A stretch of DNA of 64,000 nt from Diphasiastrum complanatum (taxonomy: Eukaryota; Streptophyta; Lycopodiopsida; Lycopodiales; Lycopodiaceae): the NCBI GenBank assembly GCA_029204225.1, contig CM055096.1, forward strand, positions 30,764,557 through 30,828,556, given 5' to 3'. A model generated the notes under the pieces. That model searched no databases, was not told the origin of the DNA, and worked only from the letters and a program-made list of their open reading frames with translations. Of the stretch, positions 36,123 through 47,627 are shown piece after piece. The position numbers were made by a program, and so were the translations under genes. Every line of letters starts with the position of its first letter. The stretch's first letter is position 1.

Positions 36123-36860
36123 TGTTTAATTTCACACGTGTGGATTGTCCACTACATGTACTTGTGATCTCCTAAGGTGTGTAGATGCACCAAGATCAAG
36201 ACTAGATTGAGATTCAAGATCTATCTTTGATTCTATGGCAAAAACACACTACTACATGCATTCAATCACTTCCAACTCTCACTCACACGTGTGGGAAGTA
36301 TTCAAAAAATAATCTAAGTAAAAACAAGCTGCTCTCCTCGAGTAGAGAGAGAAAAAGCATCATTAGCTCTCGGTAGAGAGAGAAAGCTAGAAATCCAATA
36401 ACTCACAAAATCCATGAAATCACCAAATCAATTAGATCCAAAATGAGGAGTACAATGATACTAGTAGATCCACGAGCTACCATTATGCTTAACTATGATT
36501 GGACCATACTTTGTCACCTCTTGATCCTATTGGACCATTGATCCATGCACCTCTTAATTCTATTGGACTATATTCAAGCACACCTCAATTTCCTATTGGA
36601 CCTCACAAGGTTCCACCTCTAAATCCTATTGAACCTCTTGGAATTCATCAAACAAAAGCTTTACACTTGTCTACACTCTAATTGGCATGTGTTTAGCCTC
36701 TTACTCTATTTTGGCTCAATAGTAGCATTACAAGTGGAAATGCATAATTTGTCATCTATGCCAAATTTATTCCTATCAACATCCTACACCTAGATGCTTG
36801 ATGTAAAAAAAACATAAGACCCCTATATCTAACATAGATAATCTTTTTCAATTTTTCACA
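36123..36860 (-). repeat. 3' LTR of the nearly complete copia element
   Basis: The plus-strand view runs TGTTTAATTTCACACG … CAATTTTTCACA, 738 bp, with CACACGTGTG at 36133-36142 and 36284-36293. It is followed by the complement of the purine tract. Its sister LTR is 9320-10055. Confidence 0.9.
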
Positions 36861-36884
36861 CTCCTAAAAAATTATCTATGAATA

Positions 36885-39800
36885 TTTGAGCATTGATCTT
36901 GATATAACTCCAAGATTAGATCTATGCTTGATGAAAGCACTTTTGCTCAAAGGCTTGGTGAGTAGATCGGCAATACAAGAGGACGAGTTGACATGCTCCA
37001 AATAGATTTATCCTCCAAAAATCTTTTCTCTCACAAAATGGTGTGCACTTCTATGTGCTTGCTTCTTGCATGAAATATGGGATTATTGGCAAGAGCTTGG
37101 GCCGAGATGTTATCACACTTGATCATTGGTAGATCATCCTCCTTGATGCACTTTAGCTCCATTAATAACCTCTTGATCCAAAGCACTTCTTTGGGAGTTG
37201 TAGTGAGTGCTTTGTACTCGGCCTCACATGAAGAGCGAGATATAGTATCTTGCTTTTTGGAAAGCCAAGATATTAGATTGCCTCCAAGAAAGATAGTGTA
37301 TGCACTAATAGACTTTCGATCCATCTTGTCACTTGCAAAGTCCGAATCCGAGTAGCCAATAATGGATAGATCTTCACTTTTATAGAGTAGACCATAATCA
37401 CAAGATGAAGATACATATCTTAGAATCCTCTTGGCCATCTTCCAATGATGGATCTTAGGATCTTTCATAAATTGACTCAATTTGTGCACACAAAAACTTA
37501 GATCGGGCCTAGTAATGGTAAGCCAAATCAAGGAGCCTACAAGACTCCTAAAAAGTGTGATGTCATCAAAGGATCTTTCATCACCTTTATTAGGATCTTT
37601 TACAATTTGCTCCATTGGAGTATCTATGCTCTTAGAATTTTCCATATGGAATTTTTTCAACATAGAGTGAGCATATCTATATTGGCATATAAAGACATGA
37701 TTTTCATAAAAATCAATTTCTAGGCCTAGGATGTAATGCCTCTCTCCTAGATCTTGCATTTTAAACTCACATCCAAGTGCTAGCTTAGTTTCATCAACTA
37801 GCTTGATACAACTTCCACAAAGAATAATGTCATCAACATAAATTAGAAGAATGACAATATTGCTATCAACAAACTTTAGATACATGGAAGGATCATAGTC
37901 ACTAAGAGTAAATCCTAGTGAGATAAGAAAAGAATTAAGTCTTGAATACCATGATCTTGGTGCTTGCTTGAGTCCATAAAGACTTTTGAAGAGAAAGCAC
38001 ACTTTGGACTCATCCTTGATGAATCCTTGAGGTTGTTCCATATAGATCTCCTCCTCAAGATAACCATTTAGAAAAGCATTGGATACATCTAATTGGAACA
38101 CCTTCCACTTGAAAAAACAAGCAAGAGAAATAAGAATTCTTATTGTCACCATCTTTGCAACGGGTGCAAAGGTCTCCTCATAATCAAGACCATGGATTTG
38201 AGCAAATCCTTTGGCACATAATCTTGCTTTATGCTTGTTGATGGTGCCATCATGATTGAACTTGATCCGAAATACCCACTTGCAACCAATCACATGCTTG
38301 TTGGATGGAGGATCCACAAGCTCCCAAGTATTGTTGGTGATCAATGCATCATACTCTTGCTTCATGGCATCATACCACTCCTTGGTATTGAGTGCCTCTT
38401 GCACATTCTTTGGCTCTTCATGAGAGACATAAAAAACATAATTAGTGGAATCAAGATCCACTTGTTTTCCTTTGTCAACATATGAGAGCCTCTTAGGCTC
38501 GGATCTATCTCTCATGGATCTTCTTGGTGAGAAAATCCGAGGAGACTCTTCTTCAAATCTCGACCCCATCACATCATGATTGTCTTCAAAATCAATAATT
38601 GATGATGCATCCATAGATTTCTTGATCTCGGCCTCTTCAAAACATGAGTGTTGATCTTCACGAAAGACAACATCTCTACTTTCAATAACTTGAGAAGTAG
38701 AGAGTATAAAGACTCTATAGGCCTTCTTGGTGGATGAGTATCCAACCATGATCCCTTTGCATGCACTAGGATCTTCCTTCTTCCTTGTTTCCAAGGGAAT
38801 ATGGACAAAGCATAAGCATCCAAAAACTCTAAGGTGATCAACCTTAGGCTTTTTCAAAAATAAGATTTCATATGGTGACTTTCCTCCAAGAGCTATATGT
38901 GGGAGCCTATTGCAAAGATAATTTGCACAATTAATGGCTTCTCCCCAAAAATCTTTGGGCAAAGATGTCTCAATTCTCATAGATTTTGCACATTCACATA
39001 GAGATCTATTCTTTCTCTCGGCCACTCCATTTTGAGATAGAGAGTAGGCACAAGAAAACTCTCTTTTAATGCCTTCAAGCTCACAAAAATCTTGAAATTT
39101 ATTGGGAATATATTCACCACCTCCATCACTTCTAAGAGCTTTAATCTTGAATGAGAATTGCTTCTCTACATAAGATTTGAAAATAAGGAAATGATCAAAC
39201 ACCATAGATTTAGAAGCAAGAAGATATATCCAAGTGAATCTTGTGTAATCATCAATGAAAGTAACAAAATAAGTGGCTCCTCCCTTGCTTGTAGTTGATG
39301 AGAAATGCACATCCGAGTGGATTAACTCCAAAGGATGCTTGCTTTTGATATAAGATCTTGTAAATGGCTTTTTGTGAGATTTAGCAATAGCATAAGCCTC
39401 ACAAGGCTTGATCTTCTTAAAGAGTGACTTTGGCAAGCCAATAGCTTTGGCTTCTTTGATCATAGAGAGCATGGATTTGTAGTTGGGATGTCCCAACCTC
39501 CTATGCCATAATTCCTCCATAGAGAGCTTGTTCACAAGAGCAATATTACAAGCATTCACATACTCATTTGGATCTAGTTTGTAGATGCCACCAAATCTAG
39601 ATCCTACTGCAAGTATTTCATCATTCTTCTTGATAGTGCAAGTATCAACATTGAATTTTACATCAAGGCCATTATCAAGCAATTGGCCAACACTAATAAG
39701 ATTCTTGGTAAGCTTAGGTACGTAAAGAACTTTAGAGAGAGAAAAAAATTTAGAGGATGCAAGCTTCAAGGGAATGTTCCCTATGCCTTCAATAGGACAT

Positions 39801-40861
39801 TCAAAATCATTTGCAGTGTATATTGATTTCTTGACTCCATCATAAGGTGCAATAGAAGAGAAAGAGTCCTTGGAGCTACACATATGTGAAGAGGCTCCAC
39901 AATCAATATACCATAGGCCGTCCGTTTTGAAAGGAGTAGATGAGAAACTAGAGACCATAAGAGATCCCTCTCCATCACTTGCAATAGTGTCTTCCTTCTC
40001 ATTGGTAATGTTGGCTTGCTTGAGTTGATTCTTCTTCTTGAAGCAATTAGTGGCACAATGACCTTTCTTGCCACAATAAAAGCACTTGATCTTCTTCTTC
40101 TTGAGCTTGGATGATGAAGCATTAGAGGAATCATCTTCCTCCTCATCTTTGTCTTTGGATTTGACTTTGTCCTTGCTTGAGGATTGTTGATGTTGATTCT
40201 TGCTCCTCCCTTTGTGCTTATCCTTGGCAAAGAGAGCTTTGCCATCATTATGAGTGAGAGAAAGCTTGTCCATCCTCAAGAGCTTGTACTCTTGTCTTGA
40301 TTCTTCCGAAATTAGTACACTTTGGAGAGCCTCCAAACTTGGTAGCTCCTCCTTAATGGCATAGGATTGGACAAGGTTATCAAATTCACTTCTCAAGCCA
40401 TTGAGAATGACTTGAACTAGCTCATTTTAATTGATGGAATCACCAATACAAGCAAGTTCTCTATGAATATCTTTTACTCTCAAAACATAACTAGATGCAC
40501 TCTCATCACTCTTTTGGGTACTTTGAAATATTTGATTCCTAAGAGTGAGAAGCCTAGAGGTATTCTTAGCCTCATAGATAGTCTTGAGACAATCCCAAGC
40601 TTCTTTGGTTGTTGTACAAGTACCTATCTCCCTCAATACCTCATTAGAGACATTCATCTTAATGTAGTGGAGAGCCATCCTAGCTCTCTTTTTGTATTTT
40701 TGAACCTCTTGAAGAACTTGAGGTTCTTCTTCAAGGCCAAGAACTATGTCCATCATGTCTTGAAGGATCAAGATGGACTCCATCCTCATTTTCCAAATTG
40801 AATAGTTTGAAGTGGTCAATCTTTCACTTGATTCCAACAAGGATGAACCCATTGAAGACAT
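36885..40861 (-). pseudogene. Copia gag-pol polyprotein, almost intact
   Basis: The likely start is ATG at 40861 (MSSMGSSLLESSERL); the frame is open from 40915. One TAA near 40428 (GDSIN*NELVQ) interrupts gag, and the same frame then runs open to 37031. The domains are gag, zinc knuckle CFYCGKKGHCATNC, protease WYIDCGASSHM (Cys replaces the usual Ser of DSG), and the HHCC finger, in which the second Cys is Tyr (CEAYAIAKSHK). The integrase DDE residues are in HSDVHFSS, RSDGGGEY and NGVAERKN. The RT has FQLDVSNAFLNGYL and YVDDIILCGS. RNase H has DSDFASDKMDRKS, CEAEYKAL and SKHIEVH. A one-base loss at about 37037 shifts the end; the remaining FVREKIFGG*IYLEHV and LLTKPLSKSAF lie in the next frame to about 36885. 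The product would copy and integrate the element; this copy probably cannot do so alone. Confidence 0.93.
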
Positions 40862-41605
40862 TTGAAGTGAAGAAAACTCAAATGATGAACAATAAATGTT
40901 GCTACACACTCTCAATAGGATCCAATAAGAGAGTACTATCTCCTCCTATGAAAGATCTTGCAACCATTTGTGAATTGATTCTCACTAGCTACACAAATCT
41001 CTCTAGAACAAGATCTATTTCTCATCAAATGATGGAGTATAGGCAAAGTTAGGATCAGACACTCTTAGCACGTGTGAAGTACTCTAAGAAATCAAATTTG
41101 ACTCAAATACAATGATATTGCATGAAACAAAATGGCTAAGATCTCAAAACAGTGCCTAGATCACATATAGATGAGATTGGCAAGCATACAACTGTGATTT
41201 TGGATCAACCAAGCAATCTCTTGACCAAACCAAATGTGTCCACCCAGGTCTAGGTGCCCTACCTAACCCTCTTCAAAAGCTTATAGATTTTGATTGGCTC
41301 AACCAAATGGAATGAAATTGATTGCATCAAAAACTAGACAAAAGTAGCTTCAAAACAAGCTATCAAGCAAGACAAATGGATCAAGCATGAGAGAGAACTT
41401 CCAAACTAAAATTGGATGTTCCTCACACGTGTCTGAGCACCTGATTCCATACAGTACCAAGTCAGACCCAATCAATGTCCTTTTGATCTCTTTTGATCCA
41501 AGATTGAACAAGATAGCTAGGAAAATGGGCCTTGACAACTTCTAGCTCAAGATTGATGAAAATTTTTCACTTAGATGGATCAAAATGCATGGTAACCTTA
41601 GGTAG

Positions 41606-41617
41606 GCTCTGATACCA
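41606..41617 (-). promoter_or_regulatory. Primer-binding site (tRNA-iMet type)
   Basis: The minus strand reads TGGTATCAGAGC beside the LTR remnant (TGTTGAATTTCAC in plus view, 41618-41650). Confidence 0.9.
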
Positions 41618-41650
41618 TGTTGAATTTCACGTTTGTGGATTGTCCACTAC

Positions 41651-42708
41651 TCCCTGGCCCCTCAGTTGTGCCATACGATTGGCATAGCTTTCTCATTCGC
41701 AAACTAACCACCTCCATCAACCCAACAACTTCAACCTACACCAGACTCAAGGCCGCTACCTGAATCAAAGATGAATCTCTTTCGGCGTCAGGTGCAAGTC
41801 TATAGCCAGACCTTAAACAGCCACCAGATATAGTTCAATAAATATCGGACAAGTGCAAGTCACAAGCTTGCTCAGGCCAAACAAGCCCTCAAGGCTTGCC
41901 AACAGTTCATGGAGAAAAAGGCCCAGAACACCCCTGTGGTGAGTCCACCGCCACTTGTTTTTGACGCTGCCCAGGCCAGTACAAGCCAAGACCAAAGCCA
42001 GCAAGTAGCAGGGGGATTCAGTCAAGATCAAGGACCAAGACCAAGGACCAACAGCAACGGGTGTTGAGACGCGAGACCAAGGCCAAGGCGCAAGTATCAG
42101 CCAAAGCCAAGAAGAAGGACATACCACATCATCCAGAGGTTCGCGCACCATATCTGTCAGCCGGGCCTTCCGAAGACCAAAGTCCGTGGAGGAGAAAATA
42201 AATGATTTCCTATCAAAGTATCCCCACGAGTCATCAAGAGACGGCTGGCAGATATCGTTTTCAGTTCAAACAATAAAGGGCAAGGAACTGCAAGCATTAC
42301 CCGCCCTCCACCCACAACCAGATTGGCAGCAGCAACTGTTTGAAAGAGACCCTGCAGCCATCAGGGCCTATGTGACGAGTCCACAACAATTACGGGTGAA
42401 CACACACTTCCTGCCATGCACACGACTATCCAAATGGGTGGAATGTGGCACCCCTCTGGACAAGCTCACAATTCAAAATCTCAATTGGCCGATTATATCA
42501 TCAGAGTACGGCTGGAATACGGACTTGAAGAAATTGGACCGCCTCAACTTTATGGAAGACGTCACGACCTACCTGATCCAACAGAAGCGGGCCAAGAAGA
42601 CTCTTTACTAAACTGGCAGAGTGCCGAGGGACCGGCACTACTTCAGGCCGTGAGTCCTATTGGGGGTATTCCCAACGAATTGTGAATAAATAAATTCGAC
42701 CAATAAAA
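41651..42708 (+). other. Unrecognised coding-like segment, including ORF 42186-42611
   Basis: Base composition and codon texture differ from the AT-rich copia DNA. A 141-codon frame (42186-42611) reads EEKINDFLSKYPHESSRDGW, then ELQALPALHPQPDWQQQLFE, RAYVTSPQQL, NLNWPIISSEYGWNTDLKKL and YLIQQKRAKKTLY*. Upstream there is a Gln/Ala/Ser-rich coding-like region (FDAAQASTSQDQSQQVAG) with stops. I recognise no domain. Its position between a cut LTR and a putative LTR suggests gag or another gene of an unidentified retroelement. Confidence 0.35.
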
Positions 42709-43434
42709 TGTGTTGCGAGGGCATGGCATCCTGTGCGTATAAGCTCATGGCCCAATGAGCATGCAAGCTTAAGTTGTGAATAAAATAAAATAGACTTGGG
42801 CCTTTGAATTAAAATAAAACTAGAGGCCCAAAGTCATTTTTAAACTTAGAGATTACTTTCTAGAGTTGGGTCCAAATTGGGACTCACATGAATCTTGTGA
42901 ATTTCAATGTACTTTTTGTAGACCCTTGGATCAAGTTGGGTCCAAGATGAATGGATAGGATCAATGTAAATATTAGCCAATAGGATTTTGGGACAAGGGC
43001 CTTCCCCATTTTATAAAAAGGCACCATTTGTACTCTATTTTCATGCTTAATAGAGAGGAGGAGACTCTATCATTTTGAAAGCTCAAGCATCCTCATTTGC
43101 TAATCACTCTTGCTTATGCTATTGTTGTGATTGCTTGTTATTTCCATTTCCCATGCTTTTTGGTTTATGCTAGTTAAGGTTTTTCCATAAGCAATGAAAT
43201 TGAGCATTTGAGCTAACCTCCATCTCATCTCTCTCTCTTTCTCTCTCCTTCTTCTTCCTCTTCTATTCTATCCTGTCTCTTCACCCAAAATCATGATGAA
43301 GTTAGTTAGGGGACTAGAGTTAGTGTGAGTAGTGTTAGGGGAGGTAGAGTTAGACATAAAGTAGGAAACTAACTAACAGTAGCATCTATGCGTAGTTAGG
43401 TACCTATCCAATGAACTAACCCTTGTTGACAGGC
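42709..43434 (+). repeat. Putative LTR of an unidentified retroelement
   Basis: The segment begins TGTTGCGAGGGC and could end …CTTGTTGACA near 43434. It contains a good TATA box (TATAAAA, 43012-43018) followed by CACCATTTGTACTC and a pyrimidine tract (43224-43262). This arrangement is typical of an LTR promoter, but no second copy, primer site or coding partner confirms it. Confidence 0.35.
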
Positions 43435-44394
43435 GGGAGGGCTATACTACGCAAGATCTTCGACCCTACAATGGCCACTCAAAACAAATGTGAATCATTC
43501 ATGCATGTCAAAATCACTCTCAGAATCAACATACAATCCATCCATGCAAGCACGGGGAAAAGACTAGCATGCAATCAGAACAATTACAAATTTTGCCAAT
43601 TTTACTCATAAAACTGCCAAAATTTTAAACTGCCAAAATTTTAAACAGCCATAACTTTGGCTACAGCACGCCAAATTAGGTGTTGTAAAGCACAGTTCAG
43701 AGAGAGACCAAGTGACTGAGATGCTTGTCACATCAGCCTGCCACCTAGGCTTCACATGTGTGAGAACAGAGTGTGCATCTAAATTGTGGGCATGGATGTA
43801 GATCTTGTAAGAGCAAGAATGAGATAATCTCTCATAGTGTGAAAAATCATGTTTTTTTATTTTGTGAGGCAATATGTAAACTTCTCATGAGATTATGTGA
43901 ATCATTCATAAAAGACACTTACATCCTTGAGAAAGTGTGTAGCCTCAATAAGATCAAGATAGTTTTTTATTTCAAGATTAGATCTATCATGGAAAAAGTT
44001 CATAGTATGTGGACTAGTCAAGCTAGAGTGCAAAATCTTGACAATGAACCTTTTTGCCTATCTTGTGATCTTGATCTTCATGGTGATTATGCGATATGGA
44101 GGCCTCAGATTTCTCTCTTTATGATGTAGCTATTTTCAAGGGCGTGGAGCCGTCAAGAACAAGATTAACTTCAAGCATGGAGGGAACAAAAAGGAAATGG
44201 TGACAAATTGGTGGAATCTCAAGGAGTTGGCAATGGATTTCCACCAAAGAAATCCTATTATGGATTTGGTGAATTTGCTACTATGAAGGATCCCTTGTTT
44301 GGTCTTCACATCACATTCATACCAAAGGATCAACTCAACAAGTTTCACAAGTTTCCTATTTGATCTAGTATCTCATCAAGCTAGTTTTGAGGAG
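43435..44394 (+). other. Retroelement-like remainder before an LTR
   Basis: No recognised domain is present. Open pieces occur at 43773-44129 and about 44145-44280 (NFKHGGNKKEMVTNWWNLKE). The last bases form a purine tract (TTTTGAGGAG) directly before the LTR at 44395, so at least the right end is the 3' end of a copia-like element. Confidence 0.4.
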
Positions 44395-45213
44395 TGTGAA
44401 AAATTGGCAAAAATCTAGCTTGAGTACTTTACATATTCTTGTACATATAAAAATATCACACGTGTGGAGCATGTTACCACATGTGAAAATAAACATAAAC
44501 AGAGTAGATCTATGTTGAGTTAGGGGTATCTGAAATTTAGTAGACATCAATCCATGTGTTAGTAGTTGATTAGGCCAATTTTGGCTTTAGAGGCAGTTTG
44601 AGCAAGTACACATGTAAAGTCATGATTAGGCCAAAAGTAGAGTGTGATGTGGCTCGAGCTAGGTTAGGCTTGTTACATTTATCATGATGAGGTTGGATGT
44701 GTGACACTTCCCTATGTGTTGGCCTGAGAGCTAGTGACCAATCAAAAGCTAGAAATCCACCAAATTGGTCCAATCAAGTTTGAGGGTCAATATGTCACTA
44801 ACCCAATCATATTTAGAGGAGGAAAAGATAGGGTCCAGTCATGTTTTACTCCCTTTGACCTCTAGTTCCTACTTATATGTGTCTTAGATCAATTCTATAT
44901 AAGTTTTATGGAGATTATGAGAGTTTCTACATTTTGAGTCATATTGGCTTTCTCTCTCTACCCGAGGCTTTGTACTTGGATTCTCTCTCTACTCGAGAGC
45001 AAGGTTTTTTTGTACTTAGTTTTTTCATTATAAGTCTCCCACATGTGTGAATGTACTTTTGATAATGATATATGCATGTTTCATTGTGCTCTTGCCTTAG
45101 ATTTGTGAGATAGATCTTGAAATTCAATCTATAGCTTGTTCTTTGTGCAATCACCAAATTTTAGGAGATCATAATCACACTTTTAAGCACTCCCGCATGT
45201 GTGAAATTTAACA
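44395..45213 (+). repeat. Copia LTR, left arm of an inverted pair
   Basis: It runs TGTGAAAAATTGGC … TGTGAAATTTAACA, about 819 bp, preceded by the purine tract. It has CACACGTGTG at 44457-44466. The inverse copy is 45686-46422; this one has about 70 extra bases near its start. Confidence 0.85.
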
Positions 45214-45309
45214 TACCCCCTACCTCTTTGTTATTGATGTCTCCATAGGCTAAATTCATCTCCCTCCTTCTGTCCTTTTATCTTTTTAGACATACCCCTT
45301 GGCCCACAG
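45214..45309 (+). pseudogene. LINE RT scrap in inverted orientation
   Basis: These 96 bases are an inverted copy of 45592-45685 (TACCCCCTACCTCTTTGTTA on both arms). They encode the same PYLFVI-type segment on the plus strand as the LINE encodes on the minus strand. Together with the neighbouring LTR they form the left arm of a palindrome. Confidence 0.75.
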
Positions 45310-45685
45310 ATCTAATTCTCTCGATAATCTAGTTAAAATGGCCTTTCTTAGAAAGGGATGCACCAAGAGGGAAGCTTGAGTATCTAATGATGGTGCCATG
45401 TGAAAGGACGTTAAGGCCTAATTCTTGACACCAATCGGGAGCAGCATCGTGGGAGAGAACAATAATATCAAGTTTTTTAAAATTGATCAAAAAGTCAGAG
45501 ATATTGTAGAAGTGGGCAAGCTTGAGGAGAAGGAGAGAGACAAAAGGACGATGAAGTTCAATAATACAAGTCTGGTCATCAGCAAAAAGCTATGGGCCAA
45601 GAGGTATGTCTCGAAAGATAAAAGGACAAAAAGAGAGAGAGGAATTCAGCCTATGGAGACAACAATAACAAAGAGGTAGGGGGGT
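45310..45685 (-). pseudogene. LINE reverse transcriptase, middle part
   Basis: The minus strand carries a YLFVIVVSIG segment (the residues after the GIRQGCPLSP motif of non-LTR RTs) and then, after frame changes, FYNISDFLINFKKLDIIVLS, LGLNVLSHGTIIRY and FPLGASLSKKGHFN. These fit the region after the catalytic YADD box in LINE RTs (…INFKKS…LG…YLG.PLG). The YADD itself was not found. An LTR at 45686-46422 separates it from the upstream RT half. Confidence 0.65.
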
Positions 45686-46422
45686 ATGTTAAATTTCACA
45701 CGTGTGGGAATGCCCAAAAGTGGGAGTGCCCAAAAGTGTGATTATAATCTCCTAAGATTTGGTGATTGCACAAAGAACAAGCTATAGATTGAATTCTAAG
45801 ATCTATCTCACAAATCTAAGGCAAGAGCACAATGAAATATGCATATATCATTCTCCAAAGTACATTCACACAGACTTGTAATGAAAAAACTAAGTACAAA
45901 AAGCATTGCTCTTGGTTAGAGAGAGAATCCAAGTACAAAGCCTCGAGTAGAGAGAGAAAGCCAATCTGACTCAAAATGTAGAAACTCTCATAATCTCCAT
46001 AAAACTTACATAGAATTGATCTAAGACACATATAAGTAGCAACTAGAGGTCAAGGGGAGTGAAACATAATCGTACCCCTTCTTTTCCTATGATTGGCTTA
46101 GTGACATATTGACCCTCAAACTTAATTGAACCAATTTGGTGGATTTCTAGCTTTTGATTGGTCACTAGCTCTCATGCCAACGCATAGAGAAGTGTCACAC
46201 ATACAACCTCATCATGACAAATGTAACAAGCCTAACTTAGCTCGCATCACACTCTACTTTTGGCCTAATCATGACTTTACATGTTCAAATTGCCTCTATT
46301 GCCAAAGATGCCCTAATCAACTACTAACACATGGATTGATGTCTACTAAATTTCAAGTACCCCTAACTCAACATAGATCTAATATGTAAAGTACTCAAGC
46401 TAGATTTTGCCAAATTTTCACA
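45686..46422 (-). repeat. Copia LTR inserted in the LINE (right arm of the inverted pair)
   Basis: The plus-strand view runs TGTTAAATTTCACACG … CAAATTTTCACA, about 737 bp, with CACACGTGTG at 45696-45705. It looks like a solo LTR: the LINE RT reads on both sides, interrupted within the GIRQxCPL…PYLFV motif. The flanking 5-mers are GGGTA (45681-45685) and AGGTA (46423-46427), a probable target duplication with one change. Confidence 0.85.
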
Positions 46423-47293
46423 AGGTAGAGGGCAACATTGTCTGATGCCGCAGGGAAGGAAGAAGAAAGGATACCCTGGAAAAGAATGGAAGATGAGGCA
46501 GAAGAGAATAGAGCATGAATGATATTAATGCTATAGTCAGGGATGTCAAAGGAAGAGCAACATGTAAGGAGGTAGTTCCAATTGATATGGTGAAAAGCCT
46601 TATCAAAATCTACCTTAAGCACGAGGGCCGGGTAGATGAACCAAAGAGTCCTAAGAGTCAATGGTAGAGCAAACATTTAGAATGTTGTCAAAAAGAGATC
46701 TGCCTTCGATGAAACCAAACTGGCTTTTGAACAGGTGAGAGGGGAGGAAAGGGTCTATCCTTCTAGCAATAGCTTTCGCTACGATCTTGTAAGAAGTGTT
46801 GAGCATAGTGAGCAAGTGGTAATCTAAGATTTTAGATGGAAACTTAGTTTTGGAGACAAGTTTAATGAGGCCCTGAGAAAATGAGAGAGGGAAGAAACCC
46901 AAGGAGGTCGCAAAATTGGTGGCAAGAAGGAGAAAATGTGCCAAAGAAAAGTCAGGGGTGACACCATCAGGTTTACAGGTTTTGTTTCTATTAAAGGTTT
47001 TGAGCGTAGAGTGAAGCTCTTCAAGGGAGAGAGGAACATAAAGAGAGGAAGTGTTAGCAGTCGATAAAGGAGAAGGGAAAGAATAGTAAAGAGGGGTGAA
47101 GGGGAGAGAACAAGATTGTGAACTTGGATTGGAGAACCTTGTGATTTGTAAGCACAACTGGCTCTGGAGCGAAGAATGCTCAAATCGTGGGTATAAAGAT
47201 CACTCAAATTTGATGGCATCAAGCATAAGGGGCTTACGGTGGCCTATAATTTTCAAATTTTGAATCTAGTTTCCCTCAAAGTAACATATGTCT
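46423..47293 (-). pseudogene. LINE (non-LTR) reverse transcriptase, N-terminal half
   Basis: The minus-strand frame reads VPLSLEELHSTLKTFNRNKT, CKPDGVTPDF, LIKLVSKTKFPSKILDYHLL, TMLNTSYKIVAKAIARRIDP, HLFKSQFGFIEGRSLFDNIL, and after a frame change KVDFDKAFHHINWNYLL (motif A) and GIRQCCPL next to the inserted LTR. This is the standard order for plant L1-type RT. The endonuclease domain upstream is not present; its place is taken by a tandem duplicate of the first part. Confidence 0.88.
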
Positions 47294-47627
47294 GACACCA
47301 TCAGGTTTACAGGTTTTGTTTCTATTAAAGGTTTTGAGCGTAGAGTGAAGCTCTTCAAGGGAGAGAGGAACATAAAGAGAGGAAGTGTTAGCAGTCGATA
47401 AAGGAGAAGGGAAAGAATAGTAAAGAGGGGTGAAGGGGAGAGAACAAGATTGTGAACTTGGATTGGAGAACCTTGTGATTTGTAAGCACAACTGGCTCTG
47501 GAGCTAAGAATGCTCAAATCGTGGGTATAAAGATCACTCAAATTTGATGGCATCAAGCATAAGGGGCTTACGGTGGCCTATAATTTTCAAATTTTGAATC
47601 TAGTTTCCCTCAAAGTAACATATGTCT
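46960..47627 (-). repeat. 334-bp tandem duplication within the LINE
   Basis: 46960-47293 and 47294-47627 are almost identical (I see only a G/T difference, GGAGCGAAG against GGAGCTAAG). The junction is GTCTGACACC with no spacer. It duplicates the first about 60 RT codons and the sequence before them. Confidence 0.93.

Larger units (their letters stand above)
36123..41650 (-). mobile_element. Nearly complete Ty1/copia element
   Basis: From right to left in element sense: a 33-base remnant of the 5' LTR (41618-41650), primer site (41606-41617), leader (40862-41605), the gag-pol polyprotein (36885-40861), a purine tract (minus strand TTTTAGGAG, 36861-36869) and the full 3' LTR (36123-36860). 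Only a few changes disable it: one stop in gag, one frameshift and one stop at the end of RNase H, and the loss of most of the 5' LTR. It interrupts a gypsy pol fragment on the left. On the right the LTR is cut and joined to unrelated sequence. Confidence 0.92.
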
